Made by a program: the position numbers and the translations under genes
Source: an uncultured bacterium
GTDB lineage: Bacteria > Verrucomicrobiota > Kiritimatiellia > RFP12 > CAIWXQ01
NCBI GenBank assembly: GCA_903916675.1
Contig: CAIWXQ010000008.1
Coordinates: forward strand, 1-48,269
Reading direction: 5' to 3'
DNA length: 48,269 bases
Notes under the pieces: model-generated
What the model was told of the DNA's origin: nothing
Database searches by the model: none
Seen by the model: only the letters and a program-made list of their open reading frames with translations
In this document: positions 31,781 to 41,280 of the stretch, in pieces
How the letters are laid out: each line of letters opens with the position of its first letter
How positions within the stretch are numbered: the first letter of the stretch is position 1

Positions 31781-33058
31781 TCAATCTGCGGTTCGTCCAG
31801 CAGGACTGCCCGCGGCCCTCCGGTAGGCATCCAGCGCCGCCGGAAATGGCGCCAGCACGCGCTGCAGCACGCCCTGCGTCTGCGCAATACAGAGCCCATA
31901 GTTCGTGATCGCCACGCCCGCCGCCTGCGCCGCCGCGATCCGCCCCAACACCTCGCGCCGGTTCACCATGCACCCGCCGCACTGCACCACCAGGCGATAC
32001 TTCGACAAATCGGGCGGAAAGTCGCATCCTGCCGTGGTCTCCACCGTCAGCGCCGCGCCCGTATACTGCCGCAGCCAGCGCGGAATCTTGACCCGCCCGA
32101 TGTCGTCCTCCAGGTCGTGATGCGTGCACGCCTCCGCAATCAGCACCTTGTCGCCGCTGCGTAGGCGTTCCACCGCCGCAGCTCCCTCAGCCAGCCGCTG
32201 CAAATCCCCCTTACGCCGCGCGAACAAGATCGAGAAGGTCGTGCAGCGCACGCTCTCCGGGGTGTCCGCCACTACTTTCTGCACCACCTGCGAATCGCAG
32301 ATCACGATGTCCGGCGGCCCGTCCAGCCGCCGCAGCAGGTGCGCCAGCTCGCGCTCCTTCACAACCAGCACGGCGGCATCGTTGTCGAGCGCGTCACGGA
32401 TCGTTTGCACCTGTGGCAGGATCAACCGCCCTTTGGGCGCCTGCAGGTCGATCGGCACCACCAACACCGCCACGCCGCCCGGCTTTACCAGATCCCCCAC
32501 CAGGGGTGGCGGCTCCAGCCAGTCATCCGGGCAGACTGCCGTCAGCGCCTGGATCAACGCCGCCTGAAACGCTTCGCGCTCAACGCCGCGTCCTGCGGCG
32601 TTGATTGTGGATACCGTAAGCACCTGCAGTGTGGTTTGCCGAATCCGTTCGAGCCAGGCCGCAGCAGGCGCCTGTAGATCGCACTTGCCCACCACCACAA
32701 TGACCGGTAATTTACGCGCCCTGGCATATGCAAGGAGTTGCTCCTCGATTGGGCCGAGTTGGTTGGGCTCCAGCAGCAGCAGCGCCACATCCGCGCGCGC
32801 GAAGGCCTTGTCCGTCCGCGCCATGCGCTTGGCCCCCAGCGCCGAATTGTCGTCTACCCCTGCGGTGTCAAGAAAGAGCGCCGGACCCAGCGGCAGCAGT
32901 TCCATCGGCTTCTCGACCACATCCGTCGTCGTCCCCGGAACCGGCGCGACAATCGCCACATCCTGCCCGGCGATGTAGTTCAGCAGACTCGATTTCCCGA
33001 CATTCGTCCGTCCGAGAATGGCGATTGTCAGCCGCAGGGATTTGGGGGTTGTTCGCAT
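31781..33058 (-). CDS. hydF: [FeFe]-hydrogenase maturation GTPase HydF
   Basis: This 425-residue protein starts with a TrmE-like GTPase domain: P-loop GRTNVGKS (16-23), switch region PGTTTD (41-46) and DTAG (64-67). A dimerisation domain follows, and then the C-terminal iron-sulfur domain with CTHH near the C-x-H motif and QCGGC near its second Cys pair. In most HydF proteins the latter is HCGGC; here the His is Gln. HydF is the scaffold on which HydE and HydG build the H-cluster. It begins 4 bp after the GNAT gene, in an operon with aspA further upstream. HydE and HydG are not in the window. Its presence points to an anaerobic, hydrogen-metabolising host. Confidence 0.9.
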   Translation of the reverse strand: MRTTPKSLRLTIAILGRTNVGKSSLLNYIAGQDVAIVAPVPGTTTDVVEKPMELLPLGPALFLDTAGVDDNSALGAKRMARTDKAFARADVALLLLEPNQLGPIEEQLLAYARARKLPVIVVVGKCDLQAPAAAWLERIRQTTLQVLTVSTINAAGRGVEREAFQAALIQALTAVCPDDWLEPPPLVGDLVKPGGVAVLVVPIDLQAPKGRLILPQVQTIRDALDNDAAVLVVKERELAHLLRRLDGPPDIVICDSQVVQKVVADTPESVRCTTFSILFARRKGDLQRLAEGAAAVERLRSGDKVLIAEACTHHDLEDDIGRVKIPRWLRQYTGAALTVETTAGCDFPPDLSKYRLVVQCGGCMVNRREVLGRIAAAQAAGVAITNYGLCIAQTQGVLQRVLAPFPAALDAYRRAAGSPAGRTAD

Positions 33059-33062
33059 GGGT

Positions 33063-33572
33063 TCAGTCTTTCCCAACCTTCCGCTCCATGTACACGACAT
33101 TCAACCAGCGTCCGAACTTGAACCCCACTTCGCAGAGGCGTCCGACTTCCTCAAACCCGTGCCGGCCGTGCAGTGCGATGCTGCCGGCCTGTTCGCCGTC
33201 GATGACCGCCATAATCACGTGGTGGCCGCATACGGTGGCGCTCAAAATTAGATTCTCCAGCAACCGGATGCCGATGCCGCGGCGCTGCAGATCATGCCGC
33301 ACGTAAATGGAGTTTTCGACCGTTCTCCGGTACGCCTCCCGCTCGCGGAATGGCGAAAGCGCACCCCAGCCGACAACTATGTCGTCGCTCTCCGCCACGA
33401 TCACCGGATGCCCCGTGCCGTGCTGTGCGAACCACGCCTGCCTCTCCTCGGCCGTCGATTCCTCATACTGGTACGTGCAGGTGGACCGCGACACGTAGTA
33501 ATTGTAGATGTCGTTGATGGCAGGAAGATCGGCCTGCGTGGCTGGGCGGAGGACGAGGGAGGTAAAATTCAT
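33063..33572 (-). CDS. GNAT acetyltransferase, phosphinothricin/methionine sulfoximine type
   Basis: This 169-residue protein matches the Pat/MddA-type GNAT pattern throughout: LRPATQADLPAINDIYNYYV, VVGWGALSPFREREAYRRTV, VRHDLQRRGIGIRLLENLI (the acetyl-CoA loop RRGIG), and EVGFKFGRWLNVVYMER. Such enzymes acetylate phosphinothricin, methionine sulfoximine or related amino acids. ATG 33572 matches the family start; the frame extends further upstream but without similarity. The gene lies 4 bp upstream of hydF and 110 bp downstream of aspA. It may detoxify an amino-acid analogue. Confidence 0.85.
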   Translation of the reverse strand: MNFTSLVLRPATQADLPAINDIYNYYVSRSTCTYQYEESTAEERQAWFAQHGTGHPVIVAESDDIVVGWGALSPFREREAYRRTVENSIYVRHDLQRRGIGIRLLENLILSATVCGHHVIMAVIDGEQAGSIALHGRHGFEEVGRLCEVGFKFGRWLNVVYMERKVGKD

Positions 33573-33681
33573 AGCACCAATCCAATCGGTAGGTCTCGAC
33601 CGCCGGGCGCGTTGCATGCTTGGATTCGGCGGGTCTGGCGGCTCGGTCCTACTGCCGCTCACCTTCATGATTCTGCGGTTT

Positions 33682-35052
33682 CTACCTGTATCCTAAGGAC
33701 AATAAACTTTCCGGCCGCAGCAGCTCGGCAACTTTCTCCGTGCCGAATTCGCGCTCTAGGAACGCGCGCCAGTCCATGACACCTTCCTTTGTGCCGCGTT
33801 GCACCAGCGCGGTGGCTGCCTCGTAGCCGATGAGCGGCACCCAGGCGGTGACGATCCCCGGGCTGGCGTTCAGGTGGCGCGTGCAGACTTCAGCGTCGGC
33901 CTCGATGCCATCCACGTGCGCGGCCAGCAGGCGCGCGGCGTTGGCCAGCAGGTCGATCTCCCCCAGCAGCGCCTGCGCCAGCAGCGGCAAAAATTCGCAG
34001 ATCTGAAGCGTCCCGCCCGCCGCACACTGCGCCACCAGCGCATCCTCGGCGCAAGCGCGCATGCCAGCCTGAATCACGCTCTCCACGACTACAGGGTTCA
34101 CCTTGCCGGGCATGATCGAAGATCCGGCTTGCACGACCGGCAGCCGGATATCGCCCAGCATGTGCTGCAAACGCAGGTCGCGCCCGATCTTAATCAGGTT
34201 CACGGCCGCGGCCTTGAGGATGCCGGAAACCTCCACGAACGCATCCGCGTGCGCCGTCTCGCCCGGCAGGTTCTCGGCGCGGCTCATCCCAAGCCCGGTC
34301 ACCTGCCGCAGCTTCTCAATCACCAGAAAGATGTAGGCGCGCGGCGCGCCCAGACCGGTGCCGATTGCCGTGCCGCCGAGGTTCACCACGCGCAATCGCT
34401 CCTCACACTTGAACGTGCGCCAGCGGTCGCGCGACACTGCCTCGGCCGCTGCGCCGAACATCTGCCCCAGCGTCATCGGCACCGCCCCCATCCCCTCGGT
34501 CCGCCCCAGCGACACGATCCCGGCAAACGCCTGCTCCCGCCGCTGCAGCGCCCCCTGCAGCGCCTGAAAAGACGCGCTGGCCTCGCGCAGCGCGTGAATC
34601 GAGGCGACTTTCAACGCCGTGGGATAGGTGTCGTTGGTGGACTGGTGGCAATTGACGTGGTCCAGCGGGTGCACCACCTGCCACGTGCCGCGCGGCTGTC
34701 CCAGGCGGTCGAGCGCCAGGTTGGCCAACACCTCGTTGAGGTTCAGGTTGGTCGAAGTCCCGGCGCCGCCCTGCAGCGCATCCAGCGGAAACGCCTCTAC
34801 ATGCTGGCCGGCCGCCACCTCGTCACACGCCGCAGCCAACGCCGCAGCCACGCCGGTGCCGAGAAATCCCAGTTCCGCGTTTGCCAGACAGCAGGCTTTC
34901 TTTACCTGCGCGTACGCGCGGATCAGCTGCGGCGGCACCAGACCCCCGCCCAGCGCGAAATTGCGCCGCGCGCGTTCCGTGTGAATCCCCCATGGACACT
35001 CCGCCGGCAGCGCCAGCTCGCCCAGCAGATCGTGCTCCCGTCGCTCCGGCAT
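33682..35052 (-). CDS. aspA: Aspartate ammonia-lyase (class II fumarase superfamily)
   Basis: This 456-residue protein has the superfamily hallmarks: GGAGTSTNLNLNEVLANLAL, HVNCHQSTNDTYPTALK and the signature loop GSSIMPGKVNP with the catalytic Ser. The GTSTN motif and flanking residues favour aspartase over fumarase. It would convert aspartate to fumarate and ammonia. ATG 35052 is favoured by GGAAAGGGGCGGAG upstream and by the family start. It heads the aspA-GNAT-hydF operon. In other anaerobes aspA is often linked to hydEFG genes. Argininosuccinate lyase is excluded by the motifs; fumarase remains a lesser alternative. Confidence 0.82.
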   Translation of the reverse strand: MPERREHDLLGELALPAECPWGIHTERARRNFALGGGLVPPQLIRAYAQVKKACCLANAELGFLGTGVAAALAAACDEVAAGQHVEAFPLDALQGGAGTSTNLNLNEVLANLALDRLGQPRGTWQVVHPLDHVNCHQSTNDTYPTALKVASIHALREASASFQALQGALQRREQAFAGIVSLGRTEGMGAVPMTLGQMFGAAAEAVSRDRWRTFKCEERLRVVNLGGTAIGTGLGAPRAYIFLVIEKLRQVTGLGMSRAENLPGETAHADAFVEVSGILKAAAVNLIKIGRDLRLQHMLGDIRLPVVQAGSSIMPGKVNPVVVESVIQAGMRACAEDALVAQCAAGGTLQICEFLPLLAQALLGEIDLLANAARLLAAHVDGIEADAEVCTRHLNASPGIVTAWVPLIGYEAATALVQRGTKEGVMDWRAFLEREFGTEKVAELLRPESLLSLGYR

Positions 35053-35101
35053 GCTCCGCCCCTTTCCGCATCTGCCGCAACGTACCGCCACCGCCCCTCG
35101 G

Positions 35102-35130
35102 CTGTCAACGCCCATGCGCCTGTGTTACAA
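35102..35130 (+). promoter_or_regulatory. Promoter of uvrA
   Basis: CTGTCA at 35102-35107 and TACAAT at 35125-35130 are 17 bp apart (4/6 and 5/6). The ATG at 35142 is 12 bp beyond the -10, so the transcript would have a leader of only a few bases. No ribosome-binding site is seen in front of the ATG, which agrees with leaderless or nearly leaderless expression. Confidence 0.5.
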
Positions 35131-35141
35131 TTTTATCACAT

Positions 35142-37976
35142 ATGTCCAACGACATTCTGATCTCCGGCGCACGCGAACACAACCTCAAGGGGGTTGATGT
35201 GCGCATCCCGCGCAACCGCCTGACGGTCATCACCGGCCTCAGCGGTTCGGGAAAATCGTCCCTGGCGTTCGACACGCTCTACGCTGAGGGGCAGCGCCGC
35301 TATGTCGAAAGCCTTTCGGCCTATGCCCGGCAATTTCTCGACCAGATGCAGAAGCCGGATGTGGACCACATCGAGGGGCTCTCCCCGGCCATCGCCATCG
35401 AGCAGCGCAACGCCGGCAGCAACCCGCGCTCCATCGTTGCCACCACCACAGAGATTCACGACTACCTGCGCCTGCTCTTCGGCAACATCGGTCATGCGCA
35501 CTGTCCGCAATGCAGCCGCCCCGTGCGCCGCCAGAGCGCCGAGCAGATCGTGGAGCAGCTCCTCGCACTGCCGCCACAGTCGAAGCTTTCCCTGCTCGCG
35601 CCGCTTGTGCGCGGCCGCAAGGGGCGGCATGAGGATGTTTTCGACGCCATCCGCCGCGCCGGCTTCGTGCGGGCACGCGTGAACGGCACGCTCTGCGAGC
35701 TGGACGACGTCCCCGCGCTCGACAAGAAGAAAGCCCACACTATTGAAGCCGTGGTGGACCGTCTAGTCGTCTCGCCCGCGATCCGCAAGCGAATGACCGA
35801 CTCCGTCGAAACCGCCCTTAAGCAGGGGGGCGGCCTGCTCCTGGCTCTCGTCACCGATCCCACCGGCAAGCAAAGCGAGATCGTCTGCTCCGAGAAGAAC
35901 GCCTGTCCGGAGTGTAACCTCAGCTTCGAGGAGCTCAAGCCGCGCTCGTTCTCGTTCAACAGCCCCTACGGCGCCTGCCCCACCTGCGCCGGCCTCGGTG
36001 CGCAGCTCGTCTTCGACGAGGATCTGATCGTACCGGACAAGTCCCTCTCGCTCGCGGACGGCGCCGTCCAGGCCTGGCGGCGCGGCGGCCACCGCATGAT
36101 CATCTACTACCGCCACCTGCTGCGGGCCGTGGCCACCTTCTATAAAATCGACCTGTCGATCCCGTACCAGGACCTCCCCGCGTCGTTCCGGCAGGTACTC
36201 ATGCACGGCACCGGCGAGGAGCCCATCGCACTCCAGTACTGGATGCGCGGCGCATACCGGAAATACCAGAAACCTTTCGAAGGGGTGATACCCAGCCTGA
36301 AACGCCGCTACAACGAGACCGAGATCGAGGAGGTCCGCGAGCGCCTGCGCCAATACATGGTCCGCGAGCGCTGCCCGGACTGCCACGGCGCGCGGCTGCG
36401 CCCCGAGGCGCGCGCCTGCACCGTGGCCGGCCAGTCGATCGTCGACATCCTATCCCTGACCGTGCGCGCCTGCCACGCCTTCTTCCGCGATCTGGCACTC
36501 CCCCCGCAGGAACAGCGCGTAGCCGCCGAGGTACTCAAGGAGGTCCGCCGCCGCCTGCAGTTCCTTGTGGACGTCGGGCTGGACTATCTGACGCTCGACC
36601 GCGAGAGCGCCACACTCGCCGGCGGCGAGATGCAGCGCATCCGCCTCGCCACGCAGATCGGCTCCGGCCTGGTGGGTGTACTGTACGTGCTCGACGAACC
36701 CACCATCGGCCTGCATCCGCGCGACAACGAACGGCTGATCGCCATGCTCCGCCAGCTCGAGAAACGCGGCAACACCGTGGTGATCGTCGAGCACGACGCG
36801 GAGATGATCCGCGAGGCCGATCACCTCGTGGACCTCGGTCCCGGTGCCGGCCGCCACGGCGGCGAGGTGGTCTATCAGGGCAACTTCGCCGGCCTGATGA
36901 AGTGTGAGCGCTCACTCACCGCCGCCTACCTCTCCGGCCGCGAGAAGATCGCGGTGCCGCAGCGGCACAAGGTCGCCGCCGGCGGCCCATGGCTCCGGAT
37001 CCTGGGCGCCTCGGAGAACAACCTCCAGAACGTGGACGTCGCCATCCCCGTCGGCCACCTCGTCTGCGTCACAGGCGTCTCCGGCAGCGGCAAGAGCACG
37101 CTGGTGGATGAGGTTCTGCGCAAGCATCTGGCCCGCAAGTTCCACGGCGCCAAGGATCGCCCCGGCGCCTGCAAAAAAATCGTCGGCGCCGAGCACTTCG
37201 ACAAGGTCATCGAGATCGACCAGAGCCCCATCGGCCGCACGCCGCGCAGCAATCCCGTCACCTACACCGGCGCCTTCACACCGATCCGCGACCTCTTTGC
37301 CGCCACCCCGGCCGCCAAGGTGCGCGGCTACAAACCCGGCCGTTTCAGCTTCAACGTCAAGGGCGGCCGCTGCGAGGTCTGCAAGGGAGATGGCGTGCTC
37401 TGTCTGGAGATGCACTTCCTGCCGGACGTCTACGTCACCTGCGAGCAGTGCGGCAGCCGACGCTACAACCGCGAGACGCTTGAGGTGCGCTACAGCGGCC
37501 GTAACATCGCAGAGGTGCTAGACCTCACTGTGGACGAGGCGCTGGAAATCTTCGCCGCCATCCCCGCCATCGCCGCCAAGCTGCGCACGCTCTCCGAAGT
37601 CGGCCTCGGCTACATCCACCTCGGCCAGGCTGCCACCACGCTCTCCGGCGGCGAGGCGCAGCGCATCAAGCTCGCCGCCGAACTCAGCCGCCGCGCCACC
37701 GGCCGCACGCTCTACCTGCTGGATGAGCCCACCACCGGCCTGCACTTCGCCGATGTGCACAAGCTGCTCGAGGTGCTCCTGCGCCTGCGCGAGGCCGGCA
37801 ACACGGTCGTGGTGATCGAGCATAATCTGGACGTAATCAAGTGCGCGGACTACATTATTGACCTCGGCCCCGAGGGTGGCCCCGAGGGTGGCACGATCGT
37901 GGCAGCCGGCACCCCCGAGGAAGTCGCCAGCTGTGCGGCGTCGCATACGGGTCGATTTCTAAGAAATGTTTTGTGA
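35142..37976 (+). CDS. uvrA: UvrABC nucleotide-excision repair subunit UvrA
   Basis: This 944-residue, full-length UvrA has the first Walker A GLSGSGKSS (32-40) followed by AFDTLYAEGQRRYVESLSAY, a zinc module CPQC (about 124), a second with CPECNLSFEELKPRSFSFN and CPTC, and the third CEVCKGDG with CEQCGS (about 745-775). The second ATPase has GVSGSGKST (about 645) and SGGEAQRIKLAAELSRR plus LLDEPTTGLH near 835-870. It is the damage-recognition ATPase of nucleotide excision repair and loads UvrB. The start at 35142 matches the family; the upstream open frame has no similarity. The gene ends 12 bp before the TPR protein, with which it may be co-transcribed. Confidence 0.96.
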   Translation: MSNDILISGAREHNLKGVDVRIPRNRLTVITGLSGSGKSSLAFDTLYAEGQRRYVESLSAYARQFLDQMQKPDVDHIEGLSPAIAIEQRNAGSNPRSIVATTTEIHDYLRLLFGNIGHAHCPQCSRPVRRQSAEQIVEQLLALPPQSKLSLLAPLVRGRKGRHEDVFDAIRRAGFVRARVNGTLCELDDVPALDKKKAHTIEAVVDRLVVSPAIRKRMTDSVETALKQGGGLLLALVTDPTGKQSEIVCSEKNACPECNLSFEELKPRSFSFNSPYGACPTCAGLGAQLVFDEDLIVPDKSLSLADGAVQAWRRGGHRMIIYYRHLLRAVATFYKIDLSIPYQDLPASFRQVLMHGTGEEPIALQYWMRGAYRKYQKPFEGVIPSLKRRYNETEIEEVRERLRQYMVRERCPDCHGARLRPEARACTVAGQSIVDILSLTVRACHAFFRDLALPPQEQRVAAEVLKEVRRRLQFLVDVGLDYLTLDRESATLAGGEMQRIRLATQIGSGLVGVLYVLDEPTIGLHPRDNERLIAMLRQLEKRGNTVVIVEHDAEMIREADHLVDLGPGAGRHGGEVVYQGNFAGLMKCERSLTAAYLSGREKIAVPQRHKVAAGGPWLRILGASENNLQNVDVAIPVGHLVCVTGVSGSGKSTLVDEVLRKHLARKFHGAKDRPGACKKIVGAEHFDKVIEIDQSPIGRTPRSNPVTYTGAFTPIRDLFAATPAAKVRGYKPGRFSFNVKGGRCEVCKGDGVLCLEMHFLPDVYVTCEQCGSRRYNRETLEVRYSGRNIAEVLDLTVDEALEIFAAIPAIAAKLRTLSEVGLGYIHLGQAATTLSGGEAQRIKLAAELSRRATGRTLYLLDEPTTGLHFADVHKLLEVLLRLREAGNTVVVIEHNLDVIKCADYIIDLGPEGGPEGGTIVAAGTPEEVASCAASHTGRFLRNVL

Positions 37977-37978
37977 AG

Positions 37979-38100
37979 GCTCGAACGATGGAATGCGGAG
38001 TGCAGAGGGCGGCGTGCGGAGTTTTTTCTTCCGTATGCCGAACTTTGTTTTCGGTTTTCGGTTCTCCGTTTCTCCAATCCGCATCCCGCATCTTGTTCCT
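37979..38100. repeat. Dispersed-type repeat at the start of the TPR gene
   Basis: The tract has repeated short words (GCGGAGT twice, TTTTCGGTTTTCGG, CCGCATCCCGCAT) unlike coding sequence in this window. I recognise it as the style of short repeats found between genes in PVC genomes. It supplies the start codon and first ~35 codons of the TPR gene. Confidence 0.45.
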
Positions 38101-40570
38101 GCTCGCGGCTGTAGCCGTTTCCGCGGCGCACGCCGCAGACGCGGATCTGGTCGCGGCGCGCAATGCCGTGCACGATCACCTCTATTCTGTGGCGGCACGG
38201 CATGCCGACGCGTTTCTCCAGGATCCACAGACGCTGCCGGCGGAGCGCGTCGAGGCACTGCAGCTCCTGCTGCAAGCCCTGGCCGAGCAGCATAGCTACG
38301 ACGAGTTGCTGGCACGGCTCGACACATGGTCCGCCGTCGTCCATGCCTCGACCAACGCCGGGGCCTTCGTGTTCTGGCGCAGCCTGGGATTACTCGAGAC
38401 CGGCAAACCACGGGAATGCCTCGAAGCCGCTACCGCAGCCCTCGCCCAGAAAATGCCACCGGAAAATGCCGATGCGCTGCAGCGCCTTGCGGCGCGCGCG
38501 CGCCTGGCGCTGGGCGATGCTCCTGCCGCATTCGCCACCTACGCGGAAGTCGATCGACGCTCCACCAACCCCGTCACCCGCGCCGAGAATCTTCTCGAAT
38601 GGGCCCACGCGCTCGACGCAGCCGGCCGCGTGGGCGATGCCCTTGGCGTGCTCGTGCGCCAGATGGAATTGCACGTCACCGGCCCGGTAACCGACTCCGG
38701 CCGGCTGGCCTACGGTCGCCTGCTCGCGCGCCAGCAGCGTACGGCAGATGCTGAGTTCACGCTGCGCACCCTCGCGCAGAACATCTCGGCCGCAGAGTTC
38801 GACCGCGTCCAGGCCTGGATTGAGGTCTCGCAGCTTGCGTTCGACGGCGGCCACACGAACGACGCAATCGTTGCCGCGCGCCTCGCAGACGAACTGGCTA
38901 CGCGCGTGGAGTCCCGCAAGCTCGCGGGGTTCCGGCTCGCAGACCTGCTCTTCTCCCAGCCGAGTACACTCGACGAAGGCGTCATACGGATGAAGGCCTA
39001 CGTGCGCGCCTTCCCGGATGGCCCCTCTGCCAGCGCCGCACAGTTCCGCCTCGCGGAGGCGCTCCTGCGCCAGGATCGTTGCGAGGCTGCCGCAGCCGAA
39101 TATCGCGTCTTTCTCGAAACCTTCGGTGGCGACCGCAGCCGCGAGGCTGCCGCCATGGAGGGGTTGGGCGTGGCGCTCTTTCGCCTGGGGCGTTACAGCG
39201 AGGCTGCCAATACGTTGCTAAAGGCCGGCGAGCGAACCTCCAACGACCTCTCGCGCGCCTCCTGCTTTTTCCAAGCCGGGGATGCGCTGCTGGCCGCAGG
39301 CCAGTTCCGTCAGGCGGCCGACACCTACCGCCGCGTCTACACCGACTATCCCTACGCCGCGCAGGCGACGCGAGCGACCTTCCAGGCGGCCGACTGCCTT
39401 GAGCGCGCAGGCGACGCCGACGGCGCGCAGTCCACCTTCGCTCTGGCCGCCTTGCGCAGCGACCGCAGCGACCTAGCCGTGCAGGCGCTCCTGCGCCTGG
39501 CCGCACTGCAGGCGTCGCGCGCGCAGGTGGACCAGGCAATCGACACCTACACGCGCGTCCTAGGTGCCACCACCAACGCCGCCGCGCGCGGCGAGGCCCT
39601 TATGGGGCGCGGCCGCACGCACTACCGTGCCTACCATTTCGACGCGGCCGCGCTTGATTTTAAGGCCGTGTCGGAGGCGCTTCCCACGCAGCGCGACGAG
39701 GCCGAATTCCTCCGCACCATGTGCCTCTATGGCCAGGGGCGCGACGAGGAGGCCCGCGCGACCGCCGTCGCGTATCTCGGCGCGTTCACCAACTCGCCGC
39801 AGCTCTCCGAAATGGTCCTGTGGCTGGCGAAGTTCGACTACAACCGCAATCGCCTTGACGAAGCCGGTCGACGACTGCTCCAGTATGCCGACAACTGGCC
39901 GCGCGGCGCCTGGGCCGATGCCGCTGTGCTCTGGGCCGGCCGCGTGGCCTTCCGGCGCACCGACTACACCAATGCCGTCAACCTCATGTCGCGCCTACAG
40001 CGCGAATACCCGCAGAGCCCGCGCTTCGCAGAAAGCCGCTTCGTGCAGGGCGACGCCCTCTTTCAGCTCGCCCGCTACGACGAGGCCGCGCTGGTTTTCG
40101 ACGAGATTATCGGTCGATATGCCGACAGCGACTGGGTTACTCCTGCCTGGGCGCGCAAAGCCGATAGTCTCTTTGCCCTCGGCAGCAACCGTCCCTCGCG
40201 CTATACCGAGGCGCTCAAAGCCTACCGCGAGGTGCTGGCCCGACGCGATGCCACCTCCGAAATGACCCTCCAGGCCGAGTTCAAGATCGGCCGCTGCCTG
40301 CAGAAGAAACAGCAGATCGATGCTGCCATCGACCAGTACTACAGCCACGTCGTCCTGCGCTACCTTGACGACCGCCAGAAAGGTGTCTCCTACTCCGAAG
40401 CTGCCAGCGCCTGGTTCGTGCAGGCCGCCTTCCAGGCTGCGGAACTTCTGGAGCAGAAAAAAGATTTCGACCAAGCCGAGCGCATCCTGAACCGGGTAAT
40501 TCAGTCCAACGCACCCGGTCACGAGGAGGCGTTGCAGCGCATTCAGAGACTGCGAAACGGATCCCGATAA
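37988..40570 (+). CDS. Secreted TPR-repeat protein
   Basis: This protein of about 860 residues has a hydrophobic signal-like stretch at about 34-49 (ILFLLAAVAVSAAHA) after an unusual N-terminal extension. The rest is tandem tetratricopeptide-like helix pairs (for example RLAEALLRQDRCEAAAAEYR and AAMEGLGVALFRLGRYSEAA). The start at ATG 37988 has GAAGG 8 bases upstream, overlapping the uvrA stop; GTG 37973 is the alternative. The N-terminal codons come from a dispersed repeat. It lies 74 bp before exbB, so with ExbB, ExbD and the TonB-like gene it may be part of an energised envelope complex, comparable with YbgF/CpoB next to Tol-Pal genes. Confidence 0.75.
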   Translation: MECGVQRAACGVFSSVCRTLFSVFGSPFLQSASRILFLLAAVAVSAAHAADADLVAARNAVHDHLYSVAARHADAFLQDPQTLPAERVEALQLLLQALAEQHSYDELLARLDTWSAVVHASTNAGAFVFWRSLGLLETGKPRECLEAATAALAQKMPPENADALQRLAARARLALGDAPAAFATYAEVDRRSTNPVTRAENLLEWAHALDAAGRVGDALGVLVRQMELHVTGPVTDSGRLAYGRLLARQQRTADAEFTLRTLAQNISAAEFDRVQAWIEVSQLAFDGGHTNDAIVAARLADELATRVESRKLAGFRLADLLFSQPSTLDEGVIRMKAYVRAFPDGPSASAAQFRLAEALLRQDRCEAAAAEYRVFLETFGGDRSREAAAMEGLGVALFRLGRYSEAANTLLKAGERTSNDLSRASCFFQAGDALLAAGQFRQAADTYRRVYTDYPYAAQATRATFQAADCLERAGDADGAQSTFALAALRSDRSDLAVQALLRLAALQASRAQVDQAIDTYTRVLGATTNAAARGEALMGRGRTHYRAYHFDAAALDFKAVSEALPTQRDEAEFLRTMCLYGQGRDEEARATAVAYLGAFTNSPQLSEMVLWLAKFDYNRNRLDEAGRRLLQYADNWPRGAWADAAVLWAGRVAFRRTDYTNAVNLMSRLQREYPQSPRFAESRFVQGDALFQLARYDEAALVFDEIIGRYADSDWVTPAWARKADSLFALGSNRPSRYTEALKAYREVLARRDATSEMTLQAEFKIGRCLQKKQQIDAAIDQYYSHVVLRYLDDRQKGVSYSEAASAWFVQAAFQAAELLEQKKDFDQAERILNRVIQSNAPGHEEALQRIQRLRNGSR

Positions 40571-40644
40571 GTATCCAAGAATTCAGAATCCATCCCCACT
40601 GTCCTTGTATTCTGATCGTCTGAACGCCCCAGAAGCGAGACACC

Positions 40645-41280
40645 ATGAACGCAATCAACTGGTTTACCCAAGGCGGCCCCGTACTGTGGATCATCCTGGT
40701 CTGCGGGCTGGCGGCCGTGCTGGTCTTTCTGGAGCGCATGCTCCACCTACGGCGCGCGGCCATCAGCCACCGTGACTTCCTGCAAGGTGTCTGCAACGTG
40801 CTTGACCGCGGCAACCCGGATGAGGCCGTCCAGATCTGCGAGGAGGCACCCGGCCCGGTTCCAGCCCTGATCCGCGCCGCCATTCTTCATCGCCATGAAC
40901 CGCGACACACGCTCGCGGAAGCGATCGGCAACGTGGGACGCGCGGAGATCGCCCGTCTGGAGCGGCGCGTGTCCATGGTCGCCACGATTGGCCAGATTGC
41001 GCCACTGCTCGGCCTGCTCGGCACGGTTTTCGGCATTCTGGAAACGGTCGTGGTCCTGCGCGACCAGCAGCCGCTGATCGACGCCGTACGCGTCACCGAC
41101 GGCCTGCTGCGCGCCCTCATCACCACCGCCGCCGGCCTGATCGTCGCGGTGCCGTGCTTTGTCATGCACAACCTGCTGCTAGTCCAGATCGACCGTCTGG
41201 TGCTCGATATGGAATCCGCCGAGACCGAAATCATCGCCCATCTGACGTCCCGGCACGTCGCGGAGAAGAAGTCGCCGTGA
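40645..41280 (+). CDS. MotA/TolQ/ExbB proton-channel family protein
   Basis: This 211-residue inner-membrane protein has three membrane segments: about 12-32 (VLWIILVCGLAAVLVFLERM), 112-134 (IGQIAPLLGLLGTVFGIL) and 155-175 (ALITTAAGLIVAVPCFVMHN). These carry the family's conserved APLLGLLGTV and TAAGLIVAVP. GAGAC lies a few bases before ATG 40645. The gene overlaps the ExbD gene by 4 bp. It forms, with ExbD, a proton-driven motor that energises a TonB or Tol partner. Confidence 0.9.
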   Translation: MNAINWFTQGGPVLWIILVCGLAAVLVFLERMLHLRRAAISHRDFLQGVCNVLDRGNPDEAVQICEEAPGPVPALIRAAILHRHEPRHTLAEAIGNVGRAEIARLERRVSMVATIGQIAPLLGLLGTVFGILETVVVLRDQQPLIDAVRVTDGLLRALITTAAGLIVAVPCFVMHNLLLVQIDRLVLDMESAETEIIAHLTSRHVAEKKSP

